Below the pieces are notes generated by a model. The model did not search any database, was not told the DNA's origin, and was given only the letters and a program-made list of their open reading frames with translations. A stretch of 64,000 nucleotides of DNA from Catenovulum sediminis (lineage in GTDB: Bacteria; Pseudomonadota; Gammaproteobacteria; Enterobacterales; Alteromonadaceae): positions 62,001 through 126,000 of the forward strand of contig NZ_CP041661.1 in the NCBI RefSeq assembly GCF_007289895.1, read 5' to 3'. Below, in pieces: positions 1-9,351 of the stretch; the stretch's first letter is position 1, and each line of letters begins with the position of its first letter. The position numbers were made by a program, and so were the translations under genes.

Positions 1-1576
1 AACCTAAGTTTTGGATTTCAAATAGTGAGCTACGCTCTGGGTAAATGACCACTTCAGCATTTTGTGCTGCTTTAAAAGTAATGGTTTTATGGACAGCCAA
101 TATTTTACGTGCGACATATTCGCCACTTGCTAACTCAATAACATCACCAGACTGTGCTTGTGCTAACGTCTCTGACAACACGCTATCTGCAGGTTTAACA
201 GCAATCACCTTTCCACTATCAAAAGATTTTTTCAGATCGGCTTTACTGTACCAGTTTGGACCTGCGTCATTTTTCTCTAATACTTTATCTAACTGTGCGC
301 CGTATTTGCCGCCCTTTAATACCAATAAGCCGTTTTTATCTTTGCGTAACGATACACTTTTCTTTTTAAGACCCTGTTTGATAGCAGAGGGCTCAAAGTT
401 GACTAAATTGTCAACAAAATCAATACCACTCATATCATCAAATACACTAAATGGTGACTTTTTGGTGTCATTTATAATTAGGTTATTTTTAAAACGAGAA
501 TCTTTAGGGGTTGCAGTGCGCTCACTGTCAGAACCTGCTCCTAAATAAATATTTTCAACGTTGATTAAAGTATTGTTTTCAACTACCGCATTAACCACTT
601 GGTGATAACGGTTAATTGGAGAATTAGGTACCCCATTCATGATAGTAAAGCCACTACCAAAACGATAACCGGTTAAACCTGATAAATAGTTATTACGCAC
701 CACTTGGTCTCGGTTAATTACACGAATACCACCGGTATGCTCAACACCATTGCCTAAAAAGACATTATTCTCAATAACGTTACCATTGCCGTGACGCAAA
801 GTTAATGTGCCACGCGATTCAAAAAATACGTTATTTTTAAGTTGGTTTTTACCTGACTTAACCGAAATAATTTCAACTTCACCATCGCATCGGTCAAAGT
901 AATTGTTTTCAACACGCGTGTACGAATCGGTTAATGAATAATGACTGGTACCAATGCGCAAAGTTTCACCGCCATTTGAGCCAAACGTCGGACGGGGCCC
1001 AAAATAGTTATGGTCAATTAAGTGATGGTTTTGCTGGCTTGCTTCAGTATTCAAGCGCACAGCCATCGTCACACCTTTATTTCTTTTGCCGCGCAAAAAT
1101 GAATGGTCAAAGCGGTTATTTTTACCATACAGCGCAACCCAATAATCAGATTCAAACCTGTCTGGATTACTGAATTCGTCAATGACAACTTCTGTTACAC
1201 GGCTATTATTTGCCAGTTCTTTATCGTTATATTTAAATGAAATAACAGAGTTGCTCGGCGTATAGCCGTCTTTAAAAACCAGTCCTGAAACGACTAGATA
1301 TTCACCGGCTAAACGTAAGTTAGATTGCCCAGTTAAAACCACTTTACCTTTTGTTTCGGCTGTTAATGTAATAGGTTTTTCTTTCGTGCCCTTTCCTTTA
1401 AATACGATTTCAAAGTTCTTCCATTCACCACTTGCCAAAATAACAGTATCACCTGCAGACAGTTTTTGAGCTGCAATTTCGTATTCTGACTGGTTTGCTA
1501 CTTTATATTGTGCTGCCAGCGCTAAACTACTCGCAGCGGATAATAGGATACCGAGTAGTAATTGGTGTACTTTCAT
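1..1576 (-). CDS. PL6 family alginate lyase (partial, 3' end beyond window)
   Basis: The minus strand is open from the ATG at 1576 to the window edge (about 525 residues). It begins with a Sec signal peptide (MKVHQLLLGILLSAASSLALA). The body is an Asn-rich right-handed beta-helix of the PL6/chondroitinase-B type. The catalytic pair of PL6 lyases is visible: Lys in EIISVKSGKN and Arg in LTLRHGNG, 21 residues apart, as in characterised alginate lyases. The reading frame continues into a second helix-like region, so this is probably the long two-domain form of about 700-750 residues. It would cut alginate by beta-elimination outside the inner membrane. It lies downstream of the TonB receptor, separated from it by a terminator. 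Plus-strand frames opposite it are shadows. The family is clear; subfamily and endo/exo mode are not. Confidence 0.93.
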   Translation of the reverse strand, partial: MKVHQLLLGILLSAASSLALAAQYKVANQSEYEIAAQKLSAGDTVILASGEWKNFEIVFKGKGTKEKPITLTAETKGKVVLTGQSNLRLAGEYLVVSGLVFKDGYTPSNSVISFKYNDKELANNSRVTEVVIDEFSNPDRFESDYWVALYGKNNRFDHSFLRGKRNKGVTMAVRLNTEASQQNHHLIDHNYFGPRPTFGSNGGETLRIGTSHYSLTDSYTRVENNYFDRCDGEVEIISVKSGKNQLKNNVFFESRGTLTLRHGNGNVIENNVFLGNGVEHTGGIRVINRDQVVRNNYLSGLTGYRFGSGFTIMNGVPNSPINRYHQVVNAVVENNTLINVENIYLGAGSDSERTATPKDSRFKNNLIINDTKKSPFSVFDDMSGIDFVDNLVNFEPSAIKQGLKKKSVSLRKDKNGLLVLKGGKYGAQLDKVLEKNDAGPNWYSKADLKKSFDSGKVIAVKPADSVLSETLAQAQSGDVIELASGEYVARKILAVHKTITFKAAQNAEVVIYPERSSLFEIQNLG

Positions 1577-1610
1577 AAAAACTCCGTTCTAACAAACAAT
1601 CTTCAGGCTT

Positions 1611-1649
1611 AAAAAAGGAGCGCACCTTAAGTAGGTAACGATGCGCTCC
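1611..1649 (-). terminator. Rho-independent terminator after the TonB receptor
   Basis: Read on the minus strand, an 8-bp perfect stem GGAGCGCA/TGCGCTCC (1642-1649 with 1617-1624) is followed by six T residues (1616-1611). It sits between the receptor stop (1697) and the PL6 start (1576). It should limit read-through, so the PL6 gene may need its own promoter or only attenuated read-through. Confidence 0.85.
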
Positions 1650-1696
1650 GAACACTCAAGTCAGTGCATCATGTCGATACACTGGCAGGGACAACA

Positions 1697-4600
1697 TTAA
1701 AATTTAGCTTTTAAGCTTAAGAAGTATTTAGGACCTGAACTTGAAATCAGGGTTGGTGTGGTTTGTGTACCACGCGTCATGTATTGCGCTTCATCCAGTA
1801 CGTTTTGCGCTTTAAAATACAAGGAGAAGTTTTTGTTAATCTTGTATTTTGCAGTTGCATCCACATACTCAAACGGTTCTACGTAACGGTTTGCACGCGC
1901 GCCCGAGTTTGGCTGGAAGTATTTTGAACGTGATTTGTACAACACACGGAATTCAAAATCACCGATATCCCAATATACAGAGCCCGAGAAAACATGTTTA
2001 GAGAAGCCAAAAACGTTAGCTGGGTCGATAAAATCGTAACCTTCCTGCTCTAACTCTCCATCGACGTTGTATACATCACCAAATTCACCATCTTCGTTTT
2101 CAAACGATGAAGATGCATAGTTATATGACACTTTAGTCCCCAAACCATTAAAAGGCTCTGGTAAAAATGCGTAGTTATGTTGATAAGACAACTCGATACC
2201 GCGTAAATAGGCAGGATCATCTGTATAAGTAAATGAATTTACGATTGCAGGAATATCCTGTCCATCAATGTTTAACGTTTCGTTTAACTCAACGCCGCGG
2301 AAATTCGCCGAGAATTTTTTAAAGTAATAAGCAGCCGATACATACATATCTTCTGACGGATACCACTCTAAAGACACATCCGCATTAGATGACATTAATG
2401 GATCCATGTAAGGGTTGTCACCATCAACACGTCTAATCAAGTCTGCGGGATCGGTAATGTCATTATCATCACTCACTTGAATAACTCGACCTGCACCTAA
2501 GTCTTGTAAATTCGGACGAGACATTGCTTTATATAAAGCACCACGTAACATCACATCATTATCTAAGTGGAAAGTAATATTCGCACTTGGCAGTACGCGA
2601 GTTGATTTATTGTCGCGAACGTAAACGTCGACCTCACCTTCATTGGTTTCCATTTTATAGTTTGTCGTGCCATCATCATTCAGGCTCGTAACTATTTCAT
2701 ATGAACCAGCATAACCGGTTGATTCAATGCTTGTTTCAACAACACGCACACCTACATTACCTGTTACATCGTAACCGAATAAGCTGGTATTAATGTTACT
2801 CATTGCGTATACCGCTAGGATATTTTCATCGATTAAATCATCACCCGCACTACGACGATCTTCATACGGACCAATGTCAACAAATGAATAAGTACCGTCT
2901 GGCTGTAATTCGCCTTGTTGCGAGATATTGGCAAAACCACAACGGCCATCAAACTGTGCCCATTGATTGGCTGGCGTTTCTTTACCGCTGTTGCCCGCAA
3001 TTGCAACACCATCTTCGCTCGACATCCATTCAGGATTTGACCAGTCTTTAAAACAATTTGCGATTAATAAATTACCTAACGCTTCATCATCAACGCGGTA
3101 TTCTGAAGTATCTTCGCCCGTCGTCGGGTCGATCGCTCTATCGTCATCATTATCCGAATATAGTGATTCTTCAGAGTAACGAACACCCGCTTTAACAGTT
3201 GAGATAAAACCATTATCTACAATATATTCAGCATCAAATTTAACCGCTTTGATTCTATCGAAACGCTCTTCCATTTCACGTTCATAGCGGTTTCGGGTTG
3301 CGCGGCCATTGTTATAACTGGTAGACCAAGATTCAGCACTGGTTGGATCAAATACACCAACACCTGTATACCCTGCTTCACCTTCTGCTTTACGGTTTTC
3401 GTCTAAGAAAGTGAGTGTAGGTAAACGCTCACCGCGTAAATCCAGTGAATAATTCCAATAATCGCCAGTAACCACGCGAGATTTCCAACTGGTACGGTTA
3501 CGATAAGATTTTGAATAAGATAAATCTAACTCAACACGCAAGCTATCATTTACATAATGCTCAATATTAATACCTGAACCGTTATAGGTTTCATCTTCTT
3601 CACGGTAATATCCTTGCGCTTCCATTTTAGCTTTGCCGGTCGCATATAAAAGCGCATGATCTTGACCTACAATTTGATCATCTAATTCGCGACGCGCACT
3701 GGTTAAAAGCAAATCATGTCGGTCTTCAAAATAGAAGTTATTTGAATATTCAACATCAACGTGAATATCCCAGTCGCCGCTTGGTTGCCACTGTAGCGTA
3801 CCAACAAATGCCTGGCGCTCATCTTCCTCTTCCTGATTTCGGAAAGTATAGCTAGAAGGGGTTAAATACACAGATGATAGGTCGTACTGATCAATATTAG
3901 AACGATCAACTGCTACACCTGGGTTTCTATCATCATCTTCACAATCGTTTGAAAATGGCGTTAATGGTGTGCCATCTGCCAATCGAGTTGCACACGAATA
4001 CATTGACGAGCTGGATAAAACACTCTCTTCAGGGTTAGAAGAATCTGATTCTTTATAACCGACTGAAACACCAATATCACCCATACCTGTATTGCGGTAT
4101 TGATCAACATAAGAAATACTAAACTCATGCCCTAACCCACTGTAACCGTCTTGACGCGCGGTATGAGAGTTATAGACACCTTCGATTTCTGCCTGAATTA
4201 AGCTTTTGCCATAATCAAGTGCTTTAAGGGGATCAACGTTGATCGTACCAGCAACACCCCCTTCAATTAAATCAGCTTGTTGTGATTTATACACAACAAC
4301 TTTATCACTTAATTCAGACGGGAATTTTTTAAAGTTAACCGCACGAGATGCACCCGCACTAGTTACTGTACGTTGGTTAAACGTGGCGAAACCTAAAAAC
4401 GGCCCTAAACCACGGATAGACATTTCAGAGGCACTACCTTTACCTCGGTGACCCGATACACTGGTAATGTTTTCGATAACGTCAGAAAGAGACAAACCTG
4501 GAAGTTCACCAAAATCTGCGGCAGCCATTGCATCAACAATTGCGACTGTATTTTTCTTTTCACTCAACGAGCGAGTCATAGTAGCACGCATACCAGTTAC

Positions 4601-4783
4601 CTGGATGGTCTCTGTTACTTCCTCGTTGACTTCATCATTATCTGTTGCTTCTTGTGCTTGAGCTGGAGCAACTGCAGATACAAATAAAGCACTTAAAATC
4701 GCTTTATTTAACGAGCTCATTTTAAAATGTTCTCCTGCATCCTTGTTAAAGAAATTGTTAATTTTTTTATTTAAGTTTTTCAT
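1697..4783 (-). CDS. TonB-dependent receptor, alginate oligosaccharide uptake
   Basis: 1028 residues. An N-terminal signal region (hydrophobic AILSALFVSAVAPAQA) is followed by a TonB-box-like ETIQVTG, a plug domain (about 60-190, with SEMSIRGLGP and the IEGGVAGTINV motif) and a long beta-barrel ending in an aromatic (SLKAKF), as outer-membrane barrels do. It resembles the Caulobacter-type TonB-dependent receptors common in marine carbohydrate loci. It imports ligands across the outer membrane using TonB energy. Being flanked by PL6 and PL7 lyases and transcribed divergently from a FadR regulator, alginate oligomers are the likely ligand (inference). The annotated ATG gives an unusually long leader before the hydrophobic stretch; the Met of MSSLNKAIL about 22 residues in is an alternative start. 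Confidence 0.93.
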   Translation of the reverse strand: MKNLNKKINNFFNKDAGEHFKMSSLNKAILSALFVSAVAPAQAQEATDNDEVNEEVTETIQVTGMRATMTRSLSEKKNTVAIVDAMAAADFGELPGLSLSDVIENITSVSGHRGKGSASEMSIRGLGPFLGFATFNQRTVTSAGASRAVNFKKFPSELSDKVVVYKSQQADLIEGGVAGTINVDPLKALDYGKSLIQAEIEGVYNSHTARQDGYSGLGHEFSISYVDQYRNTGMGDIGVSVGYKESDSSNPEESVLSSSSMYSCATRLADGTPLTPFSNDCEDDDRNPGVAVDRSNIDQYDLSSVYLTPSSYTFRNQEEEDERQAFVGTLQWQPSGDWDIHVDVEYSNNFYFEDRHDLLLTSARRELDDQIVGQDHALLYATGKAKMEAQGYYREEDETYNGSGINIEHYVNDSLRVELDLSYSKSYRNRTSWKSRVVTGDYWNYSLDLRGERLPTLTFLDENRKAEGEAGYTGVGVFDPTSAESWSTSYNNGRATRNRYEREMEERFDRIKAVKFDAEYIVDNGFISTVKAGVRYSEESLYSDNDDDRAIDPTTGEDTSEYRVDDEALGNLLIANCFKDWSNPEWMSSEDGVAIAGNSGKETPANQWAQFDGRCGFANISQQGELQPDGTYSFVDIGPYEDRRSAGDDLIDENILAVYAMSNINTSLFGYDVTGNVGVRVVETSIESTGYAGSYEIVTSLNDDGTTNYKMETNEGEVDVYVRDNKSTRVLPSANITFHLDNDVMLRGALYKAMSRPNLQDLGAGRVIQVSDDNDITDPADLIRRVDGDNPYMDPLMSSNADVSLEWYPSEDMYVSAAYYFKKFSANFRGVELNETLNIDGQDIPAIVNSFTYTDDPAYLRGIELSYQHNYAFLPEPFNGLGTKVSYNYASSSFENEDGEFGDVYNVDGELEQEGYDFIDPANVFGFSKHVFSGSVYWDIGDFEFRVLYKSRSKYFQPNSGARANRYVEPFEYVDATAKYKINKNFSLYFKAQNVLDEAQYMTRGTQTTPTLISSSGPKYFLSLKAKF

Positions 4784-4860
4784 GGTGCTTGAGCCTTCAG
4801 TTTGTTAACGACTGTGCGTATCAATAGGACTTACTTTACAAATTAACCAAACAACCAACA

Positions 4861-4873
4861 TTTGTCAAACAAA
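4861..4873. promoter_or_regulatory. putative FadR-type operator between receptor and regulator
   Basis: TTTGTCAAACAAA consists of palindromic arms TTTGT/ACAAA around CAA and fits the TNGTNNNACNA consensus of FadR-subfamily operators. It is in the divergent promoter region of the TonB receptor and the GntR gene. The exact 13-mer recurs in reverse orientation at 8003-8015 before kdgK. Binding by the adjacent regulator is inference. Confidence 0.55.
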
Positions 4874-4995
4874 AATTAAATCACATGACTTACAAAAAGA
4901 ACCCCATGTATGACAATGTTATTCAAATATTGATAAAAACATGTAAAATAGATTATAGTCAATTGATATAACTTTTTTACTTTTTAGGTATAACA

Positions 4996-5730
4996 ATGAA
5001 AAATAAAAGAATGTTTTGGAGTATAGTCGAAAAAATTGAAGCCAGAATTGATTCAGGTGAATTTCCGCTAGGCTCTAGATTACCGCCAGAACGAGAATTT
5101 GTTGAATGTTACAATGTAAGTCGTCCGACAATTCGCGAAGCAATTATTGCATTGGAAGTTCGCGGCCGTGTTGAAGTAAAAACAGGTTCTGGTGTCTATG
5201 TACTTACGCACAAAGAAGAGGAAGAACCAGAAGTAACCATTAGTGCATTTGAGCTAACTCAAGCTCGAGCTTTATTTGAAGGTGAAGCAGCCGCACTCGC
5301 AGCACTTTCAATTACAGACGATCAATTATCCGCCTTAGAAAAAACAGTTGAACAAATTGCACAAGGTAAAGATGTTGAAGAAGCCGATGAGACCTTTCAT
5401 TTAATCATCGCTAAAGCAACAAAAAATAAAGCGATACTGAAAGCCATTCTGGGTTTATGGAAAATTCGAACCACGCGTAGTGACGTCATACAGGCTTATG
5501 ACGACATCTGCAGCCAAAATCACGAAAAAACGCTACAAGAGCACAGTGAAATATTAGAAGCACTAAAAGAACGCGATACCAACAAAGCCAGAGCCGCCAT
5601 GCACAAGCATTTTCAAAGATTAATTAATGCATTGTTTGACGCGAGCGAAGCAAAAGCGCTGGAAAAAATTGAACAGCAAACGACACAAACACGTGGCTTA
5701 TATTCGTTAGATCATGTGATAAATCAGTAA
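4996..5730 (+). CDS. GntR/FadR-family transcriptional regulator
   Basis: 244 residues. An N-terminal winged helix (about 8-72: LPPEREFVECYNVSRPTIREA, then the wing with KTGSGVYV) is followed by an all-helical FCD effector domain (about 85-220). This layout is that of FadR-subfamily GntR repressors, which usually sense a sugar acid or its phosphate and release DNA. Position between the receptor and the PL7/kdgK genes makes it the probable repressor of the alginate locus, with KDG or DEH as plausible inducer (inference). The ATG at 4996 follows a short AT-rich leader; autoregulation is likely because its own promoter shares the 4861 site. Confidence 0.9.
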   Translation: MKNKRMFWSIVEKIEARIDSGEFPLGSRLPPEREFVECYNVSRPTIREAIIALEVRGRVEVKTGSGVYVLTHKEEEEPEVTISAFELTQARALFEGEAAALAALSITDDQLSALEKTVEQIAQGKDVEEADETFHLIIAKATKNKAILKAILGLWKIRTTRSDVIQAYDDICSQNHEKTLQEHSEILEALKERDTNKARAAMHKHFQRLINALFDASEAKALEKIEQQTTQTRGLYSLDHVINQ

Positions 5731-5901
5731 AAGAAAAACGATACCTAAAAGTAAAAAACAAATGGAAAATAAGTCGAAAATTAAGCTCGGTGTGAGGCGG
5801 CTACACAGAGCAATTTTCTTTATTTGTTAATCAACGGAATATGACCAATTCCAGTTTCCATCAGAATAAATTTTCTTGCCAACAAATCATTCACAATATA
5901 T

Positions 5902-5914
5902 TTTATCAAACAAT
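5902..5914. promoter_or_regulatory. weaker match to the same operator upstream of the PL7 gene
   Basis: TTTATCAAACAAT matches 11 of 13 positions of the 4861/8003 sites and lies about 24 bp before the PL7 start. It is a possible third regulon site; the divergence and AT-rich background lower confidence. Confidence 0.3.
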
Positions 5915-5937
5915 ATCAACTTACATGTAATACAAAT

Positions 5938-7734
5938 ATGAAAACACACAGTCAGTCAATTGCGCTATACAGCGCTTTAATTACAAGCATGCTTTTAGCC
6001 GCTTGTAGCTCAGACAAAAAAATAGATGTAGAACTAGAAGACACGCCAACGAACAACCTAGGTTTTGAACTCAATTGGCAAGATTGGCGTCACGCCGGGG
6101 ATGTTTCCATTTCTAATCAAGCGTATCAACACAACCTATCAGCCAAAATTTCGCAAGCATCTGGTTATTTTGAAACGGACATATCCGTTGATAAAAATAG
6201 CGACTATCAACTTTCCGCATTCACTAAAGGACATAGTAAAATAGGTATTAAGCTAGATAATGAAAATGGTGAAAGCCAAGCCCAATACAGCGTAAAGAAC
6301 GGTAGCGATAACTGGCAGCGACAAACATTACAGTTCAACTCACAAAATAGTTCAAAAGTTACAGTTTATGCAGCTTATCAAGACGGTGAGGCATGGTATG
6401 ATGCGTTTGAACTAAAAAAAATCAGTCCTCCTGCAGATACAACGGCATGTCAACAAAGATATAGCTTGCCAATACAAAGTGCGACATCTAATTCTCAATA
6501 TACAAATTATTCTGCTGAACTCGCAATTGACGACAACCTGTCTGACACCTCTAGATGGTCTGTATCTGACACACCTCAATACCTTATGTTGGATTTAGGT
6601 GAAATTAGTGTTACCCAATCTATCAGCACCTATTGGTACAATGCTGAATCGTTAACAACTCGGTTTGATCTTGTGACATCAGAAAATGGACAAGATTGGT
6701 ACTCGCACTTAACGAACGAAAACGCCTCACCTTCAAGTGCTTTTCAAACACTTGAAATAACAACGCATAAAGCGCGCTATGTTAAACTCATTATTCAGGA
6801 AACCAGTAGTATTCAAGACAATGGCATTGTCGAATTCAAACTTTATGGTTGCAACAGCTCTGGCCAGACTACAACTGATTTTGCTTTAAATCCAAACTTG
6901 CCGCCTTCTGGCAATTTTGACTTATTAGATTGGACCATTAGTGTACCGATAGATGAAGACGGCAATGGACGCTCTGATCACATTAAAGAACAAGAGCTGG
7001 CAAATGGCTATACTCACCCAGATTACTTTTTTACCGCAGAAGATGGCGGTATGGTCTTTAAAGCCACCGTCTCTGGTTATAAAACCTCCACAAACACCAG
7101 TTACACCCGTTCAGAATTAAGAGAAATGTTACGGCGTGGCGATACTCAAATAGATACACAAGGCATCAGTAAAAATAATTGGGGTTTTTCTACTTATAGT
7201 GAAAACGCCAAACAACAATATGGCGGCATAGATGGCACATTAACCGCGACATTAAAAGTCGATCATGTGACAACAACAGGAGAAGATTACCAAATAGGCC
7301 GAGTCATCATTGGTCAGATCCATGCTGCAGATGATGAGCCAGCGCGATTATACTATCGAAAATTGCCCAACAATAACAAAGGTTCGATTTATTTAGCCCA
7401 TGAAATAAGAGGCGGTGATGACCTGTATTTCGAAATGCTCGGCAGTCGCTCAAACACAGCTTCAGATCCAACAGACGGTATCGCACTGGGTGAGGTATTT
7501 AGTTATAAAATCCAAGTATCTGGACATGATTTAACGGTCACTATTATGCGTGAAGGAAAGCCCGATGTGGTGCAAAAAGTTGACATGTCTAATAGCGGCT
7601 ATCATCTAGCGGATGACGAGTATATGTATTTCAAAGCAGGAGCTTACAATCAGAATAACTCCGGAGATGACTTTGATTACGTGCAGACTACATTTTATCA
7701 ATTGCATAACAGTCATACAGGCTATGATTATTAA
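5938..7734 (+). CDS. PL7 alginate lyase lipoprotein with two carbohydrate-binding modules
   Basis: 598 residues. It starts with a lipoprotein signal (lipobox LLAAC). A CBM-like beta-sandwich follows (about 40-160), then an F5/8-type C/CBM32 module (about 170-305, with TSRWSVSD and ARYVKLI), then the PL7 catalytic domain (about 315-598). The PL7 signature strands are present: RSELREM, QIHAADD and YFKAGAYNQN, which carry the usual Arg, Gln, His and Tyr catalytic/binding residues. It is predicted to be anchored in the outer membrane and to cleave alginate endolytically, feeding the neighbouring receptor. A related CBM-like module is found in the PL6 lipoprotein at 47679-50888. Confidence 0.95.
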   Translation: MKTHSQSIALYSALITSMLLAACSSDKKIDVELEDTPTNNLGFELNWQDWRHAGDVSISNQAYQHNLSAKISQASGYFETDISVDKNSDYQLSAFTKGHSKIGIKLDNENGESQAQYSVKNGSDNWQRQTLQFNSQNSSKVTVYAAYQDGEAWYDAFELKKISPPADTTACQQRYSLPIQSATSNSQYTNYSAELAIDDNLSDTSRWSVSDTPQYLMLDLGEISVTQSISTYWYNAESLTTRFDLVTSENGQDWYSHLTNENASPSSAFQTLEITTHKARYVKLIIQETSSIQDNGIVEFKLYGCNSSGQTTTDFALNPNLPPSGNFDLLDWTISVPIDEDGNGRSDHIKEQELANGYTHPDYFFTAEDGGMVFKATVSGYKTSTNTSYTRSELREMLRRGDTQIDTQGISKNNWGFSTYSENAKQQYGGIDGTLTATLKVDHVTTTGEDYQIGRVIIGQIHAADDEPARLYYRKLPNNNKGSIYLAHEIRGGDDLYFEMLGSRSNTASDPTDGIALGEVFSYKIQVSGHDLTVTIMREGKPDVVQKVDMSNSGYHLADDEYMYFKAGAYNQNNSGDDFDYVQTTFYQLHNSHTGYDY

Positions 7735-7771
7735 CCCCAAATCTGTATAACAAAAAATCTGTAATGAAAAC

Positions 7772-7807
7772 GACAGAAAGTCTTATCTATTTTTAAGGCT
7801 TTCTGTC
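7772..7807. other. inverted repeat downstream of the PL7 gene
   Basis: GACAGAAAG and CTTTCTGTC form a 9-bp stem about 40 bp after the PL7 stop. There is no T-run after it, so it may be an mRNA-stabilising hairpin or a weak terminator. The rest of 7735-8108 is AT-rich promoter-like DNA leading to kdgK. Confidence 0.5.
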
Positions 7808-8002
7808 AAAACGGTTAGATTAAAATTTAAATTATTGTTAAAAATCCCAACACTAAGAACAGATAGCTGTCATATCTCAACTTAGAATTAAATTCTCATC
7901 CCTCATTTTTAAAATATCCCAGAACCACAAAAACTATAAAAATCAACAAATTAAAGCAAAAATGATATAAAAACAAACAAATTGTATAATAGATTAACCC
8001 TA

Positions 8003-8015
8003 TTTGTTTGACAAA
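8003..8015. promoter_or_regulatory. putative FadR-type operator upstream of kdgK
   Basis: TTTGTTTGACAAA is the exact reverse complement of the site at 4861-4873. It lies about 95 bp before the kdgK start. Sharing a 13-mer between two promoters of one locus supports co-regulation by the FadR-type protein at 4996. Confidence 0.55.
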
Positions 8016-8108
8016 AATGAAATGAATAATTATATTATGTCTTACATTGTGTTTTAATTTATTATTGTGAATCACAATAAAGCAGCATAACGAATAAAAA
8101 GGGTTTGT

Positions 8109-9068
8109 ATGTCACAGCAGCAAGCAGTAAACCAAAAAATTGCATTTATCGGCGAATGTATGATCGAGCTACAAGAAGATGCAAATGGCACGATCCACAA
8201 AAGCTTTGCTGGTGACACTCTAAATACCGCCCTGTATATGGCAAGGCTGCAAAATGTACATAGTGCACAAGTGCAATATGTAACTGGTTTGGGCACAGAC
8301 AAACTCAGCAACGCGATGATTGAAAATTGGCAAAGTGAAGGTATTCACTGTGATTTTATTCGCCGCTTTGCAGATAAATTGCCTGGCCTTTATTTTGTTG
8401 AAACCGACAGTTCAGGCGAACGTTATTTTCAGTACTGGAGAGGTCAATCGGCTGCAAAAGAATTATTTTCCGGCGATGATTTTGACGAACAATTAGCGGC
8501 AGTTGCACAATTTGATTATATCTATTTATCTGCAATTTCAGTGGCTATTTTGCCCACTGATGGTAAGAAAAAACTGGTTCAATGGTTGAAATCGGCTCGC
8601 CTACAAGGTGCGACCGTATGTTTTGACAACAATTATCGTCCTCAGCTTTGGCCTGATTTGAAAGATGCACAATATTGGTATCAGCAAGTTTTAGAAAACA
8701 CAGATTTAGCCTGTCATACATATGAAGATGATCAACTAATCTGGGGTGATAGCGACCCAAGCCAAACCTTCGCCCGTTTGGCGGGATTTGGCGTTAGCGA
8801 AATTGTTTTAAAGCGCGGTATAGAACCCTGCTTAATAGAAATAAATAAAGGTGAGCGTATCAGCGTCCCTGCGATGCCTGTTGCTAAAGACGAATTGGCA
8901 GATACCAATGCAGCCGGGGATTCTTTTAGTGCTGGGTACCTGAGTGCACGTTTAGCCGGTGCGACACCCGAAAGAGCGGCCAACATCGGACATCTAGTGG
9001 CTTCAACCGTAGTAAGACACCGTGGTGCGATTATTCCGAAAACGGCAATGCCAACCATAAAAATTTAA
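8109..9068 (+). CDS. kdgK: 2-keto-3-deoxygluconate kinase (PfkB family)
   Basis: 319 residues, ribokinase/PfkB fold. The N-terminal motif IAFIGECMIEL is followed by a sugar-binding GDTLNTALYMARL stretch. The C-terminal PfkB signature DTNAAGDSFSAGY carries the catalytic Asp and anion-hole glycines. The enzyme phosphorylates KDG to KDPG with ATP in the cytoplasm, the step after DEH reduction in alginate catabolism and after KduD in the other uronate branch. The next enzyme, KDPG aldolase, is not in the window. The gene stands alone on the plus strand with its own probable operator. Confidence 0.92.
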   Translation: MSQQQAVNQKIAFIGECMIELQEDANGTIHKSFAGDTLNTALYMARLQNVHSAQVQYVTGLGTDKLSNAMIENWQSEGIHCDFIRRFADKLPGLYFVETDSSGERYFQYWRGQSAAKELFSGDDFDEQLAAVAQFDYIYLSAISVAILPTDGKKKLVQWLKSARLQGATVCFDNNYRPQLWPDLKDAQYWYQQVLENTDLACHTYEDDQLIWGDSDPSQTFARLAGFGVSEIVLKRGIEPCLIEINKGERISVPAMPVAKDELADTNAAGDSFSAGYLSARLAGATPERAANIGHLVASTVVRHRGAIIPKTAMPTIKI

Positions 9069-9351
9069 TTTTACCTTTATTTGCGGCAGCAACAAAAGTC
9101 GCAATGCAAGTAAAGGATTGATGAATGTTTTCCGCCAAGCGGTCAATAATTCTTCGCCCCGTGGCCTGAAATTGAGTCGCGGACTTTAGTACATAGGCAA
9201 ACACCTGGGTAGATAGGAGTAGAGACATGTCTGAAGCTCTGATAACGAACTAATTTCAATTGTTTAGGGGTTGGAAAAGCATCGCTAACTCTACTCCGCA
9301 ATTTAACCACTTTATCTATACAACGATTAACATTAAGAAGAGATTATATTT

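Noticed and set aside
45-1173. Plus-strand open frames at 45-548 and 934-1173
   Set aside because: They lie opposite a continuous minus-strand PL6 lyase with signal peptide and catalytic Lys/Arg; the plus frames have no recognisable motif.
7772-7807. Terminator after the PL7 gene
   Set aside because: The stem is good but no T-run follows on either strand; listed only as an inverted repeat.
9069-9351. A remnant of KDPG aldolase or another gene between kdgK and the SDR
   Set aside because: No frame in this 283-bp gap shows aldolase motifs; nothing can be supported beyond an untranslated spacer.
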